64,000 bases of DNA from Chitinophagaceae bacterium (lineage in GTDB: Bacteria > Bacteroidota > Bacteroidia > Chitinophagales > UBA10324), in assembly GCA_016717285.1 (NCBI GenBank), contig JADKFU010000001.1:1-64000 (forward strand), read 5' to 3'. Both the position numbers and the translations under genes were made by a program. Of this stretch, positions 36,201 to 45,259 are shown piece by piece; position 1 is the first letter of the stretch, and every line of letters begins with the position of its first letter. The notes under the pieces are model-generated. The model was not told the origin of the DNA. It did no database searches and saw only the letters and a list, made by a program, of their open reading frames with translations.

Positions 36201-36575
36201 AATGTTATTCGGACCCATTCGGTCTGAAAGATCATCACGACCAAGTGTGGCGGTGTATGTCAGGCGCTGCGGAACACCTCCATTCGAGGGAATTACATAG
36301 ACTTCAGTATTGCCATCAAATTGACCTGTGAAAGCGATGTGTGTTCCATCCGGTGAATAACGGGCAAACATTTCATAACCGATGTCACTGGTAATTTTTC
36401 TTGCTACACCTCCGGATTTTAAAACAGTGTAAAGATCTCCGGCGTAGGAAAAGGTAATCCTGTTATCATGAACCGTTGGAAAACGAAAGATTTTTTCCGC
36501 AGCAGCATCCTGGGCGACTGTTAATCTTAAATTAGCGGTGACAACAATTAAAAAAAGCAAACAACATTTATACAT
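33300..36575 (-). CDS. Tricorn-like S41 protease
   Basis: 1091 residues with signal peptide MYKCCLLFLIVVTANLRLTVAQ. The first 700 residues hold TolB/WD40-like repeats (YSPDGTHIAFTGQF, WSPDAKWIAYISDASGEDEIYIRS, WSPDSKKILW, WSPDSKWICFVRP), forming a six- and seven-blade propeller pair. A linker rich in K/S/E (about 545-575) separates these from a PDZ domain (PLTEVGVNVKAGDFIVAVNGAP near 810) and the S41 protease core, with GHSYVGGG near 755 and the catalytic serine in DEYSASDGDIISYRF near 978. Tricorn homologues trim peptides after the proteasome; bacterial relatives act on exported proteins. Here the signal peptide indicates a periplasmic enzyme. Confidence 0.9.
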   Translation of the reverse strand: MYKCCLLFLIVVTANLRLTVAQDAAAEKIFRFPTVHDNRITFSYAGDLYTVLKSGGVARKITSDIGYEMFARYSPDGTHIAFTGQFDGNTEVYVIPSNGGVPQRLTYTATLGRDDLSDRMGPNNIVMTWKDNEHIVYRSRKQSFNAFKGQLFMANMKGGLSEELPFSVAGFCSYSPDGKKMAMNRVFREFRTWKYYQGGMADDVWIYNLENKAWENITNNVAQDMQPMWAGDKIYFLSDRDRTMNLFTYDVTTKQTRKVTNYTDYDIKFPSLGDRDIVFEKGGLLYLLNLQNEQVTPVNIEIDNDQNWSRNELVDASKFIEGWDLAPDGNRMLFIARGDVFTVPAESGITRNLTQSSTAHDRDAVWSPDAKWIAYISDASGEDEIYIRSQNGTGDPVLVTTTGDVYKYHLMWSPDSKKILWSDRKQQLQYVDIDSKIITQLESSNTGEYNFYDWSPDSKWICFVRPEWQTNNRVFLYNLSTKIATPVTDNWYNSYEPTFTKDGKYLVLISDRDFNPTFSNIEFQISYQNMSKLYLVTLSKETPSPFAPENNEVIAAEKPKDENTATSKSKSDKSKKEPEASTSTDVKIDLDGISNRLIAFPVEPAQYFNIQSAEGNIYYLHSKSGEEGSTLSIFKFKDKKEDALGSYDMYQISADKKKMVVVKGHTYSIIDLPMGKIQPDKNVNLSGMKVMVNHREEYQEIFNETWRQMRDFFYVSNMHGLDWNAIKTKYGSLVPYVNHRADLTYLLGEMVGELSIGHSYVGGGDKPEPERIRTGLLGATLVRDASGYYKILKILQGANWSDGLRSPLTEVGVNVKAGDFIVAVNGAPTNAMNDIYASLIDAADKQVELTINSKASMDGSRKVIVVPIGDESQLYYYNWVEKNIRYVDSVSKGKVGYLHIPNMGADGLNEFIKHYYPQLNKKALIVDDRGNGGGFVSSLVAQRLSLDLVYYNMSRNQIGNPDPTMLYGPKVLLTDEYSASDGDIISYRFKKLKIGPVIGKRTWGGVVGIRGTLPIMDGGFLDRPEFAPYDSSGWLIEGHGVDPDIIVDQDPALAYVGIDQQLNKGLEVIMELLKTEEKTIPAVPAAKDKTK

Positions 36576-36853
36576 GGGGATTTGGTTTTGGAATCGGAAA
36601 TGTACGAAACAAGCAAGATGAAAACGATGGTTTTTTCGACTTATAGCTAAATTTCAACGACAATCATGTTTGATGTGTTATACCACTATTCATTTTCCTG
36701 GCAACCACCACCATACAATTTCAGTAATTGATTACGACATTTTTTTGATGGACAATTTTGGATTTAATAAATGGAATAACTTGGACTGTTTTTATGTAAC
36801 GGTGCTGATGATAATGGTAGCTGACGGTTCAACAGTTGTTAAACAAATTAGTA
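36576..36853. other. Divergent intergenic region
   Basis: 278 bases, AT-rich, between the tricorn-like and metallophosphoesterase genes. It must contain both promoters; no TAnnTTTG box is clear. A 65-codon plus-strand frame inside (36670) is not convincing. Confidence 0.4.
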
Positions 36854-38044
36854 ATGAAGTGGTCTAAACTCTTTCTATTAGCTGTGGTGATGCTTTGTTA
36901 TCATCTGCTTTTCGCACAGGCAGATCAGCCGGTCTTTTCTCTTTTTTTGATTGGAGATGCAGGTGAACATGCTATTTCAGATACGAGTCATACAAAAACT
37001 CTTAGAAAACTTAAATCAGAATTAACAGCCAGTCAGTACCAGGAAAAAAGCGCAGTCATATATCTGGGTGATAACGTTTATCCATGTGGCATGGCGCCGG
37101 ATAATTTTAAAAATGGTAAAGTAAAATATCAGATCGCACCACAAGTTTGTTGCGGCAGTGTGAATGAGATGACTTCTCTTTCCAACACTGGGAAATTATC
37201 GAGTCAATTGGAAGGTCTGGAAGGTTATGATGGAAGCGTATTTATGGTACCCGGCAACCATGATTGGCAAAGAGGTGAGAGAAGAGGGCAGGAATTTGTG
37301 ATCAATGAGAAAAGAATAGTGGATGAATATTTCAGTGCAGGAAAATTAAAGCACGGTGGATTTTATCCGAAGTCGTCATTCGGACCAAATGATACTTTAA
37401 TCAAGGCTGAAAAGGGTATCAGTATTCGCCTGATATTTATCGATTCCCAATGGTGGCTTCATGCACACAACCACCATATTAACGGATTGACATCTAAAAA
37501 TTGGAAAGGGAAGCAGCAAGAGTTAAACGGCTTTCTGAACAAGCTTGATTCGATGGTCTTACAAGCAAAGCACGACCATGAATTTGTAGTGATTGCCGAG
37601 CATCATCCAATCTATACTTTTGGAAAGCACAGTACGAAGCTGATAATACCTATTGCCAGATGGAAATTCCAAAATATTGACAGTAAGCCTTATCATTATC
37701 TTAGAATCAGGTTAGATTCCATTTGCAATAAATATGCTATTGACAAATTAATATTTGCTGCCGGCCACGATCACAATCTTCAGTATTTCAGATTGCCCAA
37801 CTATGTTGAAATTGTTAGTGGTGCCGGTTGTAAATGCACAAACGAAAAAGATTGTTCGGAATTTAAAAATATCAAGGTGGAGAAAAATGCGCCGATCAAT
37901 GAAATGCACGGCGAATTCAATGCGACCGGTTTTTTCAGAGTTGATTATTTCAGTGATAACAGTACAAAGATTTTTATTTGGGAAGATGATCTGGATAAAG
38001 AGATTTCACCTTCAGAGCTTAAGGATTTCAGTTATCATAAATAA
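36854..38044 (+). CDS. Secreted metallophosphoesterase
   Basis: 396 residues from ATG 36854; a TTG at 36836 is not preferred. A signal peptide (MKWSKLFLLAVVMLCYHLLFAQ) precedes a calcineurin-like fold: G-D35-A-G-E, Y-L-G-D73-N74-V-Y-P, G-N-H-D-W near 130, the E-H-H-P-I-Y-T segment near 250 and A-A-G-H-D-H-N-L-Q near 300. These give two-metal phosphatase activity on phosphomonoesters or diesters in the periplasm; the substrate is unknown. It lacks a T9SS tail, and ends 41 bases before the convergent receptor gene. Confidence 0.88.
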   Translation: MKWSKLFLLAVVMLCYHLLFAQADQPVFSLFLIGDAGEHAISDTSHTKTLRKLKSELTASQYQEKSAVIYLGDNVYPCGMAPDNFKNGKVKYQIAPQVCCGSVNEMTSLSNTGKLSSQLEGLEGYDGSVFMVPGNHDWQRGERRGQEFVINEKRIVDEYFSAGKLKHGGFYPKSSFGPNDTLIKAEKGISIRLIFIDSQWWLHAHNHHINGLTSKNWKGKQQELNGFLNKLDSMVLQAKHDHEFVVIAEHHPIYTFGKHSTKLIIPIARWKFQNIDSKPYHYLRIRLDSICNKYAIDKLIFAAGHDHNLQYFRLPNYVEIVSGAGCKCTNEKDCSEFKNIKVEKNAPINEMHGEFNATGFFRVDYFSDNSTKIFIWEDDLDKEISPSELKDFSYHK

Positions 38045-38084
38045 TCCTTTTCGCACTTAATATCCTGATGCTCATCCATCTTAA

Positions 38085-40511
38085 TTATCCACCACGCTTC
38101 ACACGGTTTACTTCCTCATCAATGGCATTTTGTCTTTGCCGTTGCGATGCCTGCGAATTACCAAAACGATAGGAGAAGTTGATACCGAATCGCTGACGGT
38201 CGTTGTTTTGAGTAAATGAAGAATTGATGTTGGCGTAGATTATAGTTCCGGAATTATAATTTGTGTTGAAGATATCACGGGCATTGATTTTCACACTTGC
38301 TTTTCCATCCCAGAAAGATTTTTTAAGTCCCATGGAAACATCCCCATTGGCTTCGATGGATGCAATGCTGAAGATGACCGGCGACTGATATTGAAGCGAT
38401 AATTCAAGTGAAAAACCTTTCGGTAAAGAGAAGCTGTTTTGAATATTCACCTGGTAACCGAATTGAGTATTGTGAAAATCAGTTTCAAGATATTTTGTTT
38501 CAAGATCCTGGTAGAATAATGTAATTACAGGTGTGAGGCTCCACCATTTTACCGGTTGTAACTGGGCATAGGTAGTGGCAGCATAGGTAGTGTTCGATCC
38601 GAAATTTTCAGAAAACAGCACAATGGTTTTTGTAGAATCTATCTGATAAAACTGCTCCTGAATCTCATCAGTTGTACGACTATAGCTTAAAGTCAGGTTG
38701 TAGTTTTCTTTAAAAAGGTACTGAAGTTCCAGCGAATTCGTCAATTGGGGTTTAAGCTTTGGATTTCCCTGTTCGTATAAGTAAGGATCAAGAAAGAACA
38801 GGAAAGGGTTGAGCTGATCATAGTTCGGACGGTCAATTCTCCGGCTATAAGAAACAGAAACAGTATGATTTTCATTTATCTTATCGCTTATATTCAACGA
38901 TGGGAATAGCTGAAAGTAATTTCGTTTAAAGCTTTCATTCAACGTTTCTGAATGTCCATTTGATGCTGTCAGCTCACTTCTTAATCCGGCCTGCACGCTG
39001 ATATTTTTGAATTCTTTGGCTAACTGCACATACCCGGCATAAATATTTTCCTCATAAATAAAATGGTTTGTTTTGGTGCTGTCAATCACCCATTCACTGT
39101 TTTGCTCCACTGAAAATATTTCTTCATTATCATTCTTCACCGCGCTTACTTTCGCGCCGGCTTCAAAATTCCAACCATGACTGAACGGGTGCGAAAAATC
39201 AATTTTTGCTGAACGAATGTCGATGATGCCGGGACTTTGTGTATAGTACAAAAGCGGACTGTCTGTTTCTGAACCATCCTGATTAAAGTATATGGTTTCG
39301 TAATGATCGTCACCTTTGCTGTTGAAGTGGGAGTAATCGGCATCTGCGGAAAGGGTAGTTCCGCTAGTATCCAGTTTTCCGTCGTAATTCAGATTGAAGG
39401 AAAAATTATCTGATGAATTGTAAATATCACCATGCGTGTTGGAAGACGGTTCATAAACACCGTTGCTATTATAAATGGTCGCAGCAGTATTGTTGTCGCT
39501 TGAATAGGAATCAAAATAACCGCTGGCCACAAATCCAATGGTATTACGATCGTTGATGAAATAATCCATACCTCCTTTATAGCTGTTATCAAGGTATGAA
39601 TTGTGCATAGCTATTTGTTCAGAAACAGACGAACTGGTGCTGTCTGTTTCAAAGTTTCGCAGCACGTCAAGCGTCCGGTACTGCCGGTAATCAGAATAGT
39701 TGTAACTGCCAAAAAGATTTACTTTTTTCAGCCTGTAGTTAAGGTTGATACCGGCTTCAGGACTCCACTCATGCGATCTTTCAATACCAGCAGTTACTGA
39801 ACCATTGAAGCCAAGATTTTTATTTTTCCTGGTAATGATATTGATGATACCTGCATTGCCTTCCGCATCGTAACGCGCAGATGGATTGGTGATCACTTCA
39901 ATTTTAGAAACACTTTCCGCAGGCATTGCTTTCAGTTGATTGGCCAATTGTTCTTCCGACAGGTAAGTAGGTTTGTCGTCAATCATTACCAGCACACCTT
40001 GTTTACCACGAAGACTGATCTTTCCGTCCTGGTTAACTATTACGCCCGGTGCTTTTTCCAATGCATCCATTACACTTCCTCCGGACGCGATTGGACTGCC
40101 TTCCACATTAAGAATCATCTTGTCATGTTCATGCTGAATCATTGGTTTTTGCGCGGTCACTGTAATGCCACTGAGTTCTTTTGATGCGGGAAGCAATGAA
40201 ATATTCCCAAGGTCAACGGAAGCATTTGCATCGCTGATAGTTATTTTTTCGAGCGAAATTTTTTCATATCCTAAATTGGAAATCGCCACTGTGTAACTTC
40301 CCTGGCTGATCTGGTCAAAGAAGAATGTGCCGGTGCCATCAGAGAATTCTCCTTTTACCAGCGAGCTGTCAGCGGCTTTTAATAAGGTAATGGTGGCAAA
40401 TTCGACAGGTTGTCTTTCCTGATCGATCACTTTGCCCGTAATGGTTCCGGCTTGTATAAGCTGTAGTCCGGCAAAGCACAGGCTTCCAAAGAGTAAGAAG
40501 AGTTTTTTCAT
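38085..40511 (-). CDS. TonB-dependent-receptor-like outer membrane protein
   Basis: 808 residues with signal peptide (MKKLFLLFGSLCFAGLQLIQAG). A CarboxypepD_reg-like domain (GTITGKVIDQERQPVEFATITLLKAADSSLVKGEFSDGTGTFFFDQISQGSYTVAISNLGYEKISLEKITI) is followed by a plug domain (PGVIVNQDGKISLRGKQGVLVMIDDKPTYLSEEQLANQLKAMPAESVSKIEVITNPSARYDAEGNAGIINIITRK) and a long barrel ending in DRQRFGINFSYRFGNSQ. This is the OMP_b-brl_3 type, not a SusC with its own SusD. The ligand is not evident; no SusD, siderophore or vitamin gene lies nearby. Confidence 0.88.
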   Translation of the reverse strand: MKKLFLLFGSLCFAGLQLIQAGTITGKVIDQERQPVEFATITLLKAADSSLVKGEFSDGTGTFFFDQISQGSYTVAISNLGYEKISLEKITISDANASVDLGNISLLPASKELSGITVTAQKPMIQHEHDKMILNVEGSPIASGGSVMDALEKAPGVIVNQDGKISLRGKQGVLVMIDDKPTYLSEEQLANQLKAMPAESVSKIEVITNPSARYDAEGNAGIINIITRKNKNLGFNGSVTAGIERSHEWSPEAGINLNYRLKKVNLFGSYNYSDYRQYRTLDVLRNFETDSTSSSVSEQIAMHNSYLDNSYKGGMDYFINDRNTIGFVASGYFDSYSSDNNTAATIYNSNGVYEPSSNTHGDIYNSSDNFSFNLNYDGKLDTSGTTLSADADYSHFNSKGDDHYETIYFNQDGSETDSPLLYYTQSPGIIDIRSAKIDFSHPFSHGWNFEAGAKVSAVKNDNEEIFSVEQNSEWVIDSTKTNHFIYEENIYAGYVQLAKEFKNISVQAGLRSELTASNGHSETLNESFKRNYFQLFPSLNISDKINENHTVSVSYSRRIDRPNYDQLNPFLFFLDPYLYEQGNPKLKPQLTNSLELQYLFKENYNLTLSYSRTTDEIQEQFYQIDSTKTIVLFSENFGSNTTYAATTYAQLQPVKWWSLTPVITLFYQDLETKYLETDFHNTQFGYQVNIQNSFSLPKGFSLELSLQYQSPVIFSIASIEANGDVSMGLKKSFWDGKASVKINARDIFNTNYNSGTIIYANINSSFTQNNDRQRFGINFSYRFGNSQASQRQRQNAIDEEVNRVKRGG

Positions 40512-40726
40512 GGTTTGAATTTATTTGGCGGGAAGCGGAAAGTGGAAGATGGCTGACCTTTCCCGTTTGAACAATGCTGATAGGTCGTTCAATAAGAATA
40601 AAAAGTTACAGCGAATGGTAATTTTATTTTATGCCGTTTCGAAACCTGTCCGGAATTTCTTAAAAGGATCGTCTTCTAACTACCATTGAAATAATTACCT
40701 TTCCAACTTATTCAATTAAAAAAACA
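40512..40726. other. Divergent intergenic region
   Basis: 215 bases between the receptor and the DUF4239-like gene. Contains no recognised box or structure. Confidence 0.4.
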
Positions 40727-41536
40727 ATGTTTACAACCCTCATCATAAAAACAGAGGCCTGGCTTTTATCATTACTATTGTTTGTTGTGATGTTATTCCT
40801 GGCATGGTTGGGAAACCGGCTGGGCAACTTTTGGCGAAAAAGGAAGTCAAAGGATACCGCAAAAGAAACGGAAACCAAAGGAGGATTCGGCAGTCTTGAA
40901 GCAGGATTGTTTGGATTGTTCGGGTTTATACTTGCTATTACTTTTGGTATGTCGGGTAATAAGTATGATTCACACCGCAATATTCTGGTAGAAGAAGCAA
41001 ATGACATTGGTACAGCGATTTTGCGGTCAGACTTGTATCCGGATTCTATCCGCACTGAATTCAGAAAAGATTTCAAGCAGTATGTGGAAGCTCGTATCTC
41101 TGTTTTTGAAGTAGGAACAGACACTGCCAGATATTTTGACGCAAAGGACACCTCAGCTTATTATTCCTCGAAGATCTGGAAACGTGCAACTGATATGTCA
41201 GTGAAACCGGGAATGCTGATACCATCGAACCAAATGATTCCCGCTTTGAATGCCATGATTGATATCACCACAACGCGTGAAGCAAACCTTCGGGCAAGAA
41301 TTCCGGATATCATTATTGCGTTGCTCTTTGTTCTTGCAATCACCTGTACTTTTGTTGCCGGATTCGGCAGTGAAATTATCAGGAGAAAAGATTGGATTAT
41401 TATTATCGGATTTGCATTGCTTACAGCTTCTGTTATTTATGTGACGCTTGATATCGGGAGACCAATGCGGGGACTGATCACTTCAGACATCGGGCAAAAT
41501 GCCATCGTGGAATTACGTGAAATGTTTGAGCAATAA
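40727..41536 (+). CDS. DUF4239-like membrane protein
   Basis: 269 residues with four membrane helices: about 10-30 (AWLLSLLLFVVMLFLAWLG), 60-80 (GSLEAGLFGLFGFILAITFGM), 185-205 (IPDIIIALLFVLAITCTFVAGF) and 215-235 (WIIIIGFALLTASVIYVTLDIG). A soluble segment (about 85-180) lies between the pairs. The layout and the late motif TLDIGRPMRGLI match the DUF4239/bestrophin-like group of small membrane proteins, possibly anion-channel related, which is unproven. No signal peptide beyond the first helix. Standalone gene. Confidence 0.75.
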   Translation: MFTTLIIKTEAWLLSLLLFVVMLFLAWLGNRLGNFWRKRKSKDTAKETETKGGFGSLEAGLFGLFGFILAITFGMSGNKYDSHRNILVEEANDIGTAILRSDLYPDSIRTEFRKDFKQYVEARISVFEVGTDTARYFDAKDTSAYYSSKIWKRATDMSVKPGMLIPSNQMIPALNAMIDITTTREANLRARIPDIIIALLFVLAITCTFVAGFGSEIIRRKDWIIIIGFALLTASVIYVTLDIGRPMRGLITSDIGQNAIVELREMFEQ

Positions 41537-41765
41537 TCCCTGGCAAATGATGCAGTGTAATTATAATTTACTTTAAATAATTCTTTCTGTTAGCTTGATG
41601 TCATGCTCCATGCTTTCCATTTTATGTGATTGCAGACAGCAGTAAATTTATTTTCTGGCGGATTCATTTAGTATCATAAGCAGGATCGCGGATAATTTAT
41701 AAAACTGACAAACGGGCTATTATATAGCCGAACCATTGCTTACATTTATCCAAATTACTGCTCGT

Positions 41766-42593
41766 ATGCGACGTTACTTTCACTTTAAATATTGTCTGGT
41801 ATTTCTGTTTTTCTTCAGTTTTACATCCATGGCTCAATTGGCTGATTCCACTGCGAAACTGGACAATATAACAACGCAAACTGCATCATCTGATTCAACA
41901 AAGAAAAAATTGCCGTTACCAAACAATATCAAGCTGAATATAAGTGCTAACATCCTCTATTCACCCGCATTTATTTTTACTTATGAAAGAACTGTAAAAC
42001 CCCATCAGACTTTTTCCGTGCAGGCTGGTTACATTACTTCTCCTAAACTTTTCAGTGGCTTGGGTGACAGCCTTGCAATTTTTGATAGTCTTAGTTTGAT
42101 TAATTCTAAAAGTCAATTCGGATTTAAGTTAGGCGCTGACTATCGTTTCTATTTTAAAAAGGAAAACAAGTATGAAGCACCTCGCGGATTATATTGGGGA
42201 CCTTTCTCGGACTTCTATAATTTTGACAAGAAAGGAGCCATCTCCATTAATGATACCAGTATTGGCAATGGTACAGTTAATTTTGAAACCAGATTTCGAA
42301 TAGTCCAGGTTGGAATTAACCTGGGTTATCAGTTTGTAGTTAAAAAGCGATTGAGCATTGACCTGGTTTTGTTTGGACCTGCATTGTCGTTATATAGCTT
42401 TGGAGCAAAGATTGACGGTGATTTTGATCTGAACGAAGAAAACAAATATGTGCAGGCACTTTATGATAAATTAATCAGTGGTTTTCCTGTCCTGGCTGAA
42501 TTGGCTGATGAGCAACAGGTGAACACCAATGGAAGGATCGATTTGTTTTCGGCCGGGTTCAGATATTCAGTGAATGTAGGATTCCGGTTTTGA
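41766..42593 (+). CDS. Outer membrane beta-barrel protein
   Basis: 275 residues from ATG 41766 with signal peptide (YCLVFLFFFSFTSMAQ). The mature part begins with a Ser/Thr/Lys-rich linker, then barrel strands (NIKLNISANILYSPAFIFTYERTV, QTFSVQAGYITS, SQFGFKLGADYRFYF, GLYWGPFSDFYNF) and ends FSAGFRYSVNVGFRF, the C-terminal phenylalanine expected of outer membrane barrels. Function is not known; DUF3575-like. Confidence 0.75.
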   Translation: MRRYFHFKYCLVFLFFFSFTSMAQLADSTAKLDNITTQTASSDSTKKKLPLPNNIKLNISANILYSPAFIFTYERTVKPHQTFSVQAGYITSPKLFSGLGDSLAIFDSLSLINSKSQFGFKLGADYRFYFKKENKYEAPRGLYWGPFSDFYNFDKKGAISINDTSIGNGTVNFETRFRIVQVGINLGYQFVVKKRLSIDLVLFGPALSLYSFGAKIDGDFDLNEENKYVQALYDKLISGFPVLAELADEQQVNTNGRIDLFSAGFRYSVNVGFRF

Positions 42594-42803
42594 AGAAACA
42601 GAAAGGTGGATAAATCTGTTTTAGAAATGAAACAATCACAGATTTAATTGTTAATGTGTATTCAAGAAAAAATAATTATAACCAAACCAATTTTGCATTT
42701 TTATAATGATTGGATTTTATTTCCTCTATCATCTTGCGGCTTTGATAAACCGGATCACATGCTCATTTATCATTAATGTTTAGGAAGATATTGAACAAAG
42801 ACT

Positions 42804-42811
42804 TAATTTTG
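42804..42811 (+). promoter_or_regulatory. Putative -7 box (TAATTTTG), copy 1
   Basis: Exact TAnnTTTG, about 24 bases before the ATG at 42836, giving a plausible leader. Confidence 0.4.
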
Positions 42812-42826
42812 CACCTACTAAATCCA

Positions 42827-42834
42827 TAATTTTG
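42827..42834 (+). promoter_or_regulatory. Putative -7 box (TAATTTTG), copy 2
   Basis: A second exact copy 23 bases downstream. If it is used, transcription would start beyond ATG 42836, and translation would begin at a later methionine (42878 or 42920). Confidence 0.3.
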
Positions 42835-42835
42835 T

Positions 42836-43534
42836 ATGTTAAATAGATTTAATTTTCCAAAAAAGCTGTCCAAATCCATGAGAGTCCGGTTTTCCCACAA
42901 GATTTTTAAGTTTAAGGAAATGGCATTGTTAGTTGCATCTATGGCATTGCTGGCTGGTTGCTATCCGAATGATCCAACCAACGTAGAGCAATATGACCTG
43001 GTTTTAACAAACTATGATTCAAGCTTCAACTTTACAAACAGCAAAACATTTTCACTACCTGACCAGGTAGTGGTAATAACGGGTGATAAACCCGACAGTA
43101 CGAAACCTTTGACCTATGTATCTGAACCTTATAACACTCAGATTCTGAATAGCATTTCCCAAAACCTTAGTGCTAAGGGATGGACAGAGGTTGGCGCCAA
43201 TGATGATCCGGACATGATGCTCCTGCCTTCAGCATTCCAAAACACAACAATCTCTTATTATTACGACTATTACTATTATTGGGGAGGTTATTATGGTGGC
43301 TACTACGGCTGGTATTATCCGGGATATTATCCTGTCTATTACACAAGCTATACTACAGGTACCCTGTTTGTAACGATGGTTGATCCGAATGCCGTAACCC
43401 CGGCGAATGAGTTGCCTGTCAGGTGGATGTTTTTAGTAAATGGTCTTCTTACCGGAGACTATTCTGCTACTACCATACGTATTGGTAATACGATCGACCA
43501 GGCATTCGAACAGTCTCCATATTTGGCTAAATAA
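42836..43534 (+). CDS. DUF4136-like lipoprotein with Tyr-rich segment
   Basis: Up to 232 residues from ATG 42836; a start at 42878 (MRVRFSHKIF) also gives a good signal sequence. The lipobox is L-L-A-G-C42, so this is a lipoprotein. The mature part (NVEQYDLVLTNYDSSFNFTNSKTF to GWTEVGANDDPDMMLL) looks like DUF4136, found in outer membrane-anchored proteins. A Tyr/Gly-rich run of about 35 residues follows (near residues 143-178), containing YYYDYYYYWGGYYGGYY. The final domain (RWMFLVNGLLTGDYSATTIRIG) matches the end of the family. Function unknown; the segment is unusual. Confidence 0.8.
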   Translation: MLNRFNFPKKLSKSMRVRFSHKIFKFKEMALLVASMALLAGCYPNDPTNVEQYDLVLTNYDSSFNFTNSKTFSLPDQVVVITGDKPDSTKPLTYVSEPYNTQILNSISQNLSAKGWTEVGANDDPDMMLLPSAFQNTTISYYYDYYYYWGGYYGGYYGWYYPGYYPVYYTSYTTGTLFVTMVDPNAVTPANELPVRWMFLVNGLLTGDYSATTIRIGNTIDQAFEQSPYLAK

Positions 43535-43566
43535 TTCACTCACCTATTTACTAATAGTTAGAAAAA

Positions 43567-44229
43567 ATGACGAACTCAAATAATAATATAAGCACTCACG
43601 TGAAATCACCTTTCACCGGTGTCAAAAATTTCCTGATTGCCCTGCTGATTGTCAGCAGTGTGTTTATGAATAACAAAGCTTCCGCACAACAACAAAACAT
43701 TACGATGGTCAATTATTCCATGAGTTTAGGGATGGGTAATACCGGAGATTTTATTTCCCAGTATAGCTTCCGCGGGTTTGATGTTCAATACCGTCACATG
43801 CAAACGTTGAATATAGGAGTTGGATTTAATACAGGCTGGAATGTTTTTTATCAGCATTTGCCTGATGCGAGTTTTACTTATGAAACAGCAACCTTAACCG
43901 GTGATCAGTGGCGCTATTTTAACAGTATACCAATACTGGTAATGGCGGATTATTTTTTTAAACCGGGTGTAAACGAAAAAATTAACCCTTACATAGGCGG
44001 TGGATTAGGTGTGGAATATGCTTCTGCCACTGTCAATTTTGGAGTTTTCAGTGCGCAGAAAGATTCCTGGCCTTTTGTGCTCAGTCCTGAAATTGGAGTA
44101 CTGATACACCCTTCTATCACGGGTCCCGCAATAAATCTTGGCATCAGGTACATGTACGGATTTAAAACCGATGATCTGCCTTCAGACAGCCATATTCTTT
44201 TCAATGTAGGCTTTGCTTTTAGTAATTAA
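43567..44229 (+). CDS. Outer membrane beta-barrel protein
   Basis: 220 residues. The signal peptide lies behind a short N-terminal extension (KNFLIALLIVSSVFMNNKASAQ). The mature part has strands ITMVNYSMSLGMGNTGDFISQYSFRGFDVQYRHM, NIGVGFNTGWNVFYQHL, NPYIGGGLGVEYAS and GPAINLGIRYMYGF, ending FNVGFAFSN. This is a small 8-stranded OmpW/OmpA-like barrel. It lies 32 bases after the lipoprotein gene and 49 before a small exported protein, so the three may be one transcription unit. Confidence 0.75.
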   Translation: MTNSNNNISTHVKSPFTGVKNFLIALLIVSSVFMNNKASAQQQNITMVNYSMSLGMGNTGDFISQYSFRGFDVQYRHMQTLNIGVGFNTGWNVFYQHLPDASFTYETATLTGDQWRYFNSIPILVMADYFFKPGVNEKINPYIGGGLGVEYASATVNFGVFSAQKDSWPFVLSPEIGVLIHPSITGPAINLGIRYMYGFKTDDLPSDSHILFNVGFAFSN

Positions 44230-44278
44230 TTTCTTTATCATAAATAATTTAAAACAATAAAAAACAAACAAAATCAAC

Positions 44279-44740
44279 ATGAAAAAATCACTTTTAGTAC
44301 TTACCCTACTTATTTCTTTTGTCACCATCAGCATGGCGCAACAAAATGAATTTGAGTATATTAAATCGCAGTATAAGAATGACCGCAAAACCCTGTTGAT
44401 GAATTATCTGAAACTCAGCGAAGCTGACGCAGCTAAATTCTGGCCCATCTACCGTGAGTACGAATCAGAAAGAGCACAATTGGCGGACAGACGTTTCAAC
44501 AACATTAAAAGCTATGCCGAGCAGTATGCCACCATCACCAATGAACAGGCTGAAACATTCATTTCCAACTTCTTTGAAGCTGGTGCAAAGGAGTCGGCTA
44601 TCGAGAAGAAATATGCCGGACAATTTAAAAAGGCAGTAGGTGCAAAAACAACTTTGCAATGGCTGCAATTTGAAGCATATCTTGATGCTGCTCTTCAGTA
44701 TGAGTTGTTGCACAATATTCCATTTGTTTCAGGCAAATGA
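44279..44740 (+). CDS. Small secreted helical protein
   Basis: 153 residues with signal peptide MKKSLLVLTLLISFVTISMAQ. The mature part is helical: FEYIKSQYKNDRKTLLMNYLKLSEADAAKFWPIYREYESERAQL and TITNEQAETFISNFFEAGAKESAIEKKYAGQFKKAVG, with a general resemblance to LTxxQ/Spy-like periplasmic proteins. It is common in Bacteroidota and of unknown function. Followed by a strong terminator at 44823. Confidence 0.7.
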   Translation: MKKSLLVLTLLISFVTISMAQQNEFEYIKSQYKNDRKTLLMNYLKLSEADAAKFWPIYREYESERAQLADRRFNNIKSYAEQYATITNEQAETFISNFFEAGAKESAIEKKYAGQFKKAVGAKTTLQWLQFEAYLDAALQYELLHNIPFVSGK

Positions 44741-45259
44741 TCACCATGCTGCAAAGAATAAATGCGGTGTCGCAACGAATCATGATCGTTAATTCATGTT
44801 TCGGTTACAATAGATAGAAGGTAAAAAAACCGCCCGGAAAAGGGCGGTTTTTTTTGTCATAAGATTTCCTGATTATGGAAAGGATTGTAAAAACCTGTCC
44901 CATCATCGTAAATTCTCGTTCAGAAAAAATTAAAAGTGAAGGCGGCATGAAGACGACAGAACATTGCTGTATAAAATTTCTCTTTGATGAATAACTAAAT
45001 AACTTATTAATGACCACCACAATTCAGGAAACAATTTCAACCTGGCATCTATAGGTTATCAGTTTATATTTTTTTAGCCCGGAGCTCTTTCTCATTTGTT
45101 CATTCATGAAGTATGTAACGAAAGTCAGAATTTGGATTGAAAAAACTCTTCCATCACAATCGTTAATCGATATTCGATATCTAAAAAATTCTGCAAAATC
45201 TGCCAGGAGTCGAAGGATCAGGTGCTAACATTGATCAAAGCGCTTTACTGATTGCCACA
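44741..45259. other. Intergenic region between small secreted protein and AsmA-like gene
   Basis: 519 bases between convergent genes. The left part holds the strong terminator (44823-44855). The remainder to 45259 is AT-rich without clear genes; a 71-codon minus frame at 44805 is not supported. Confidence 0.5.
44823..44855 (+). terminator. Rho-independent terminator
   Basis: Perfect hairpin: AAAAAAACCGCCC at 44823-44835, loop GGAAAA, then GGGCGGTTTTTTTT to 44855. It ends the 42.8-44.7 kb group of secreted proteins. Confidence 0.9.

Noticed and set aside
44823..44855. Riboswitch or small RNA instead of terminator
   Set aside because: The single perfect GC hairpin with a T-run is a standard terminator and there is no aptamer-like region before it.
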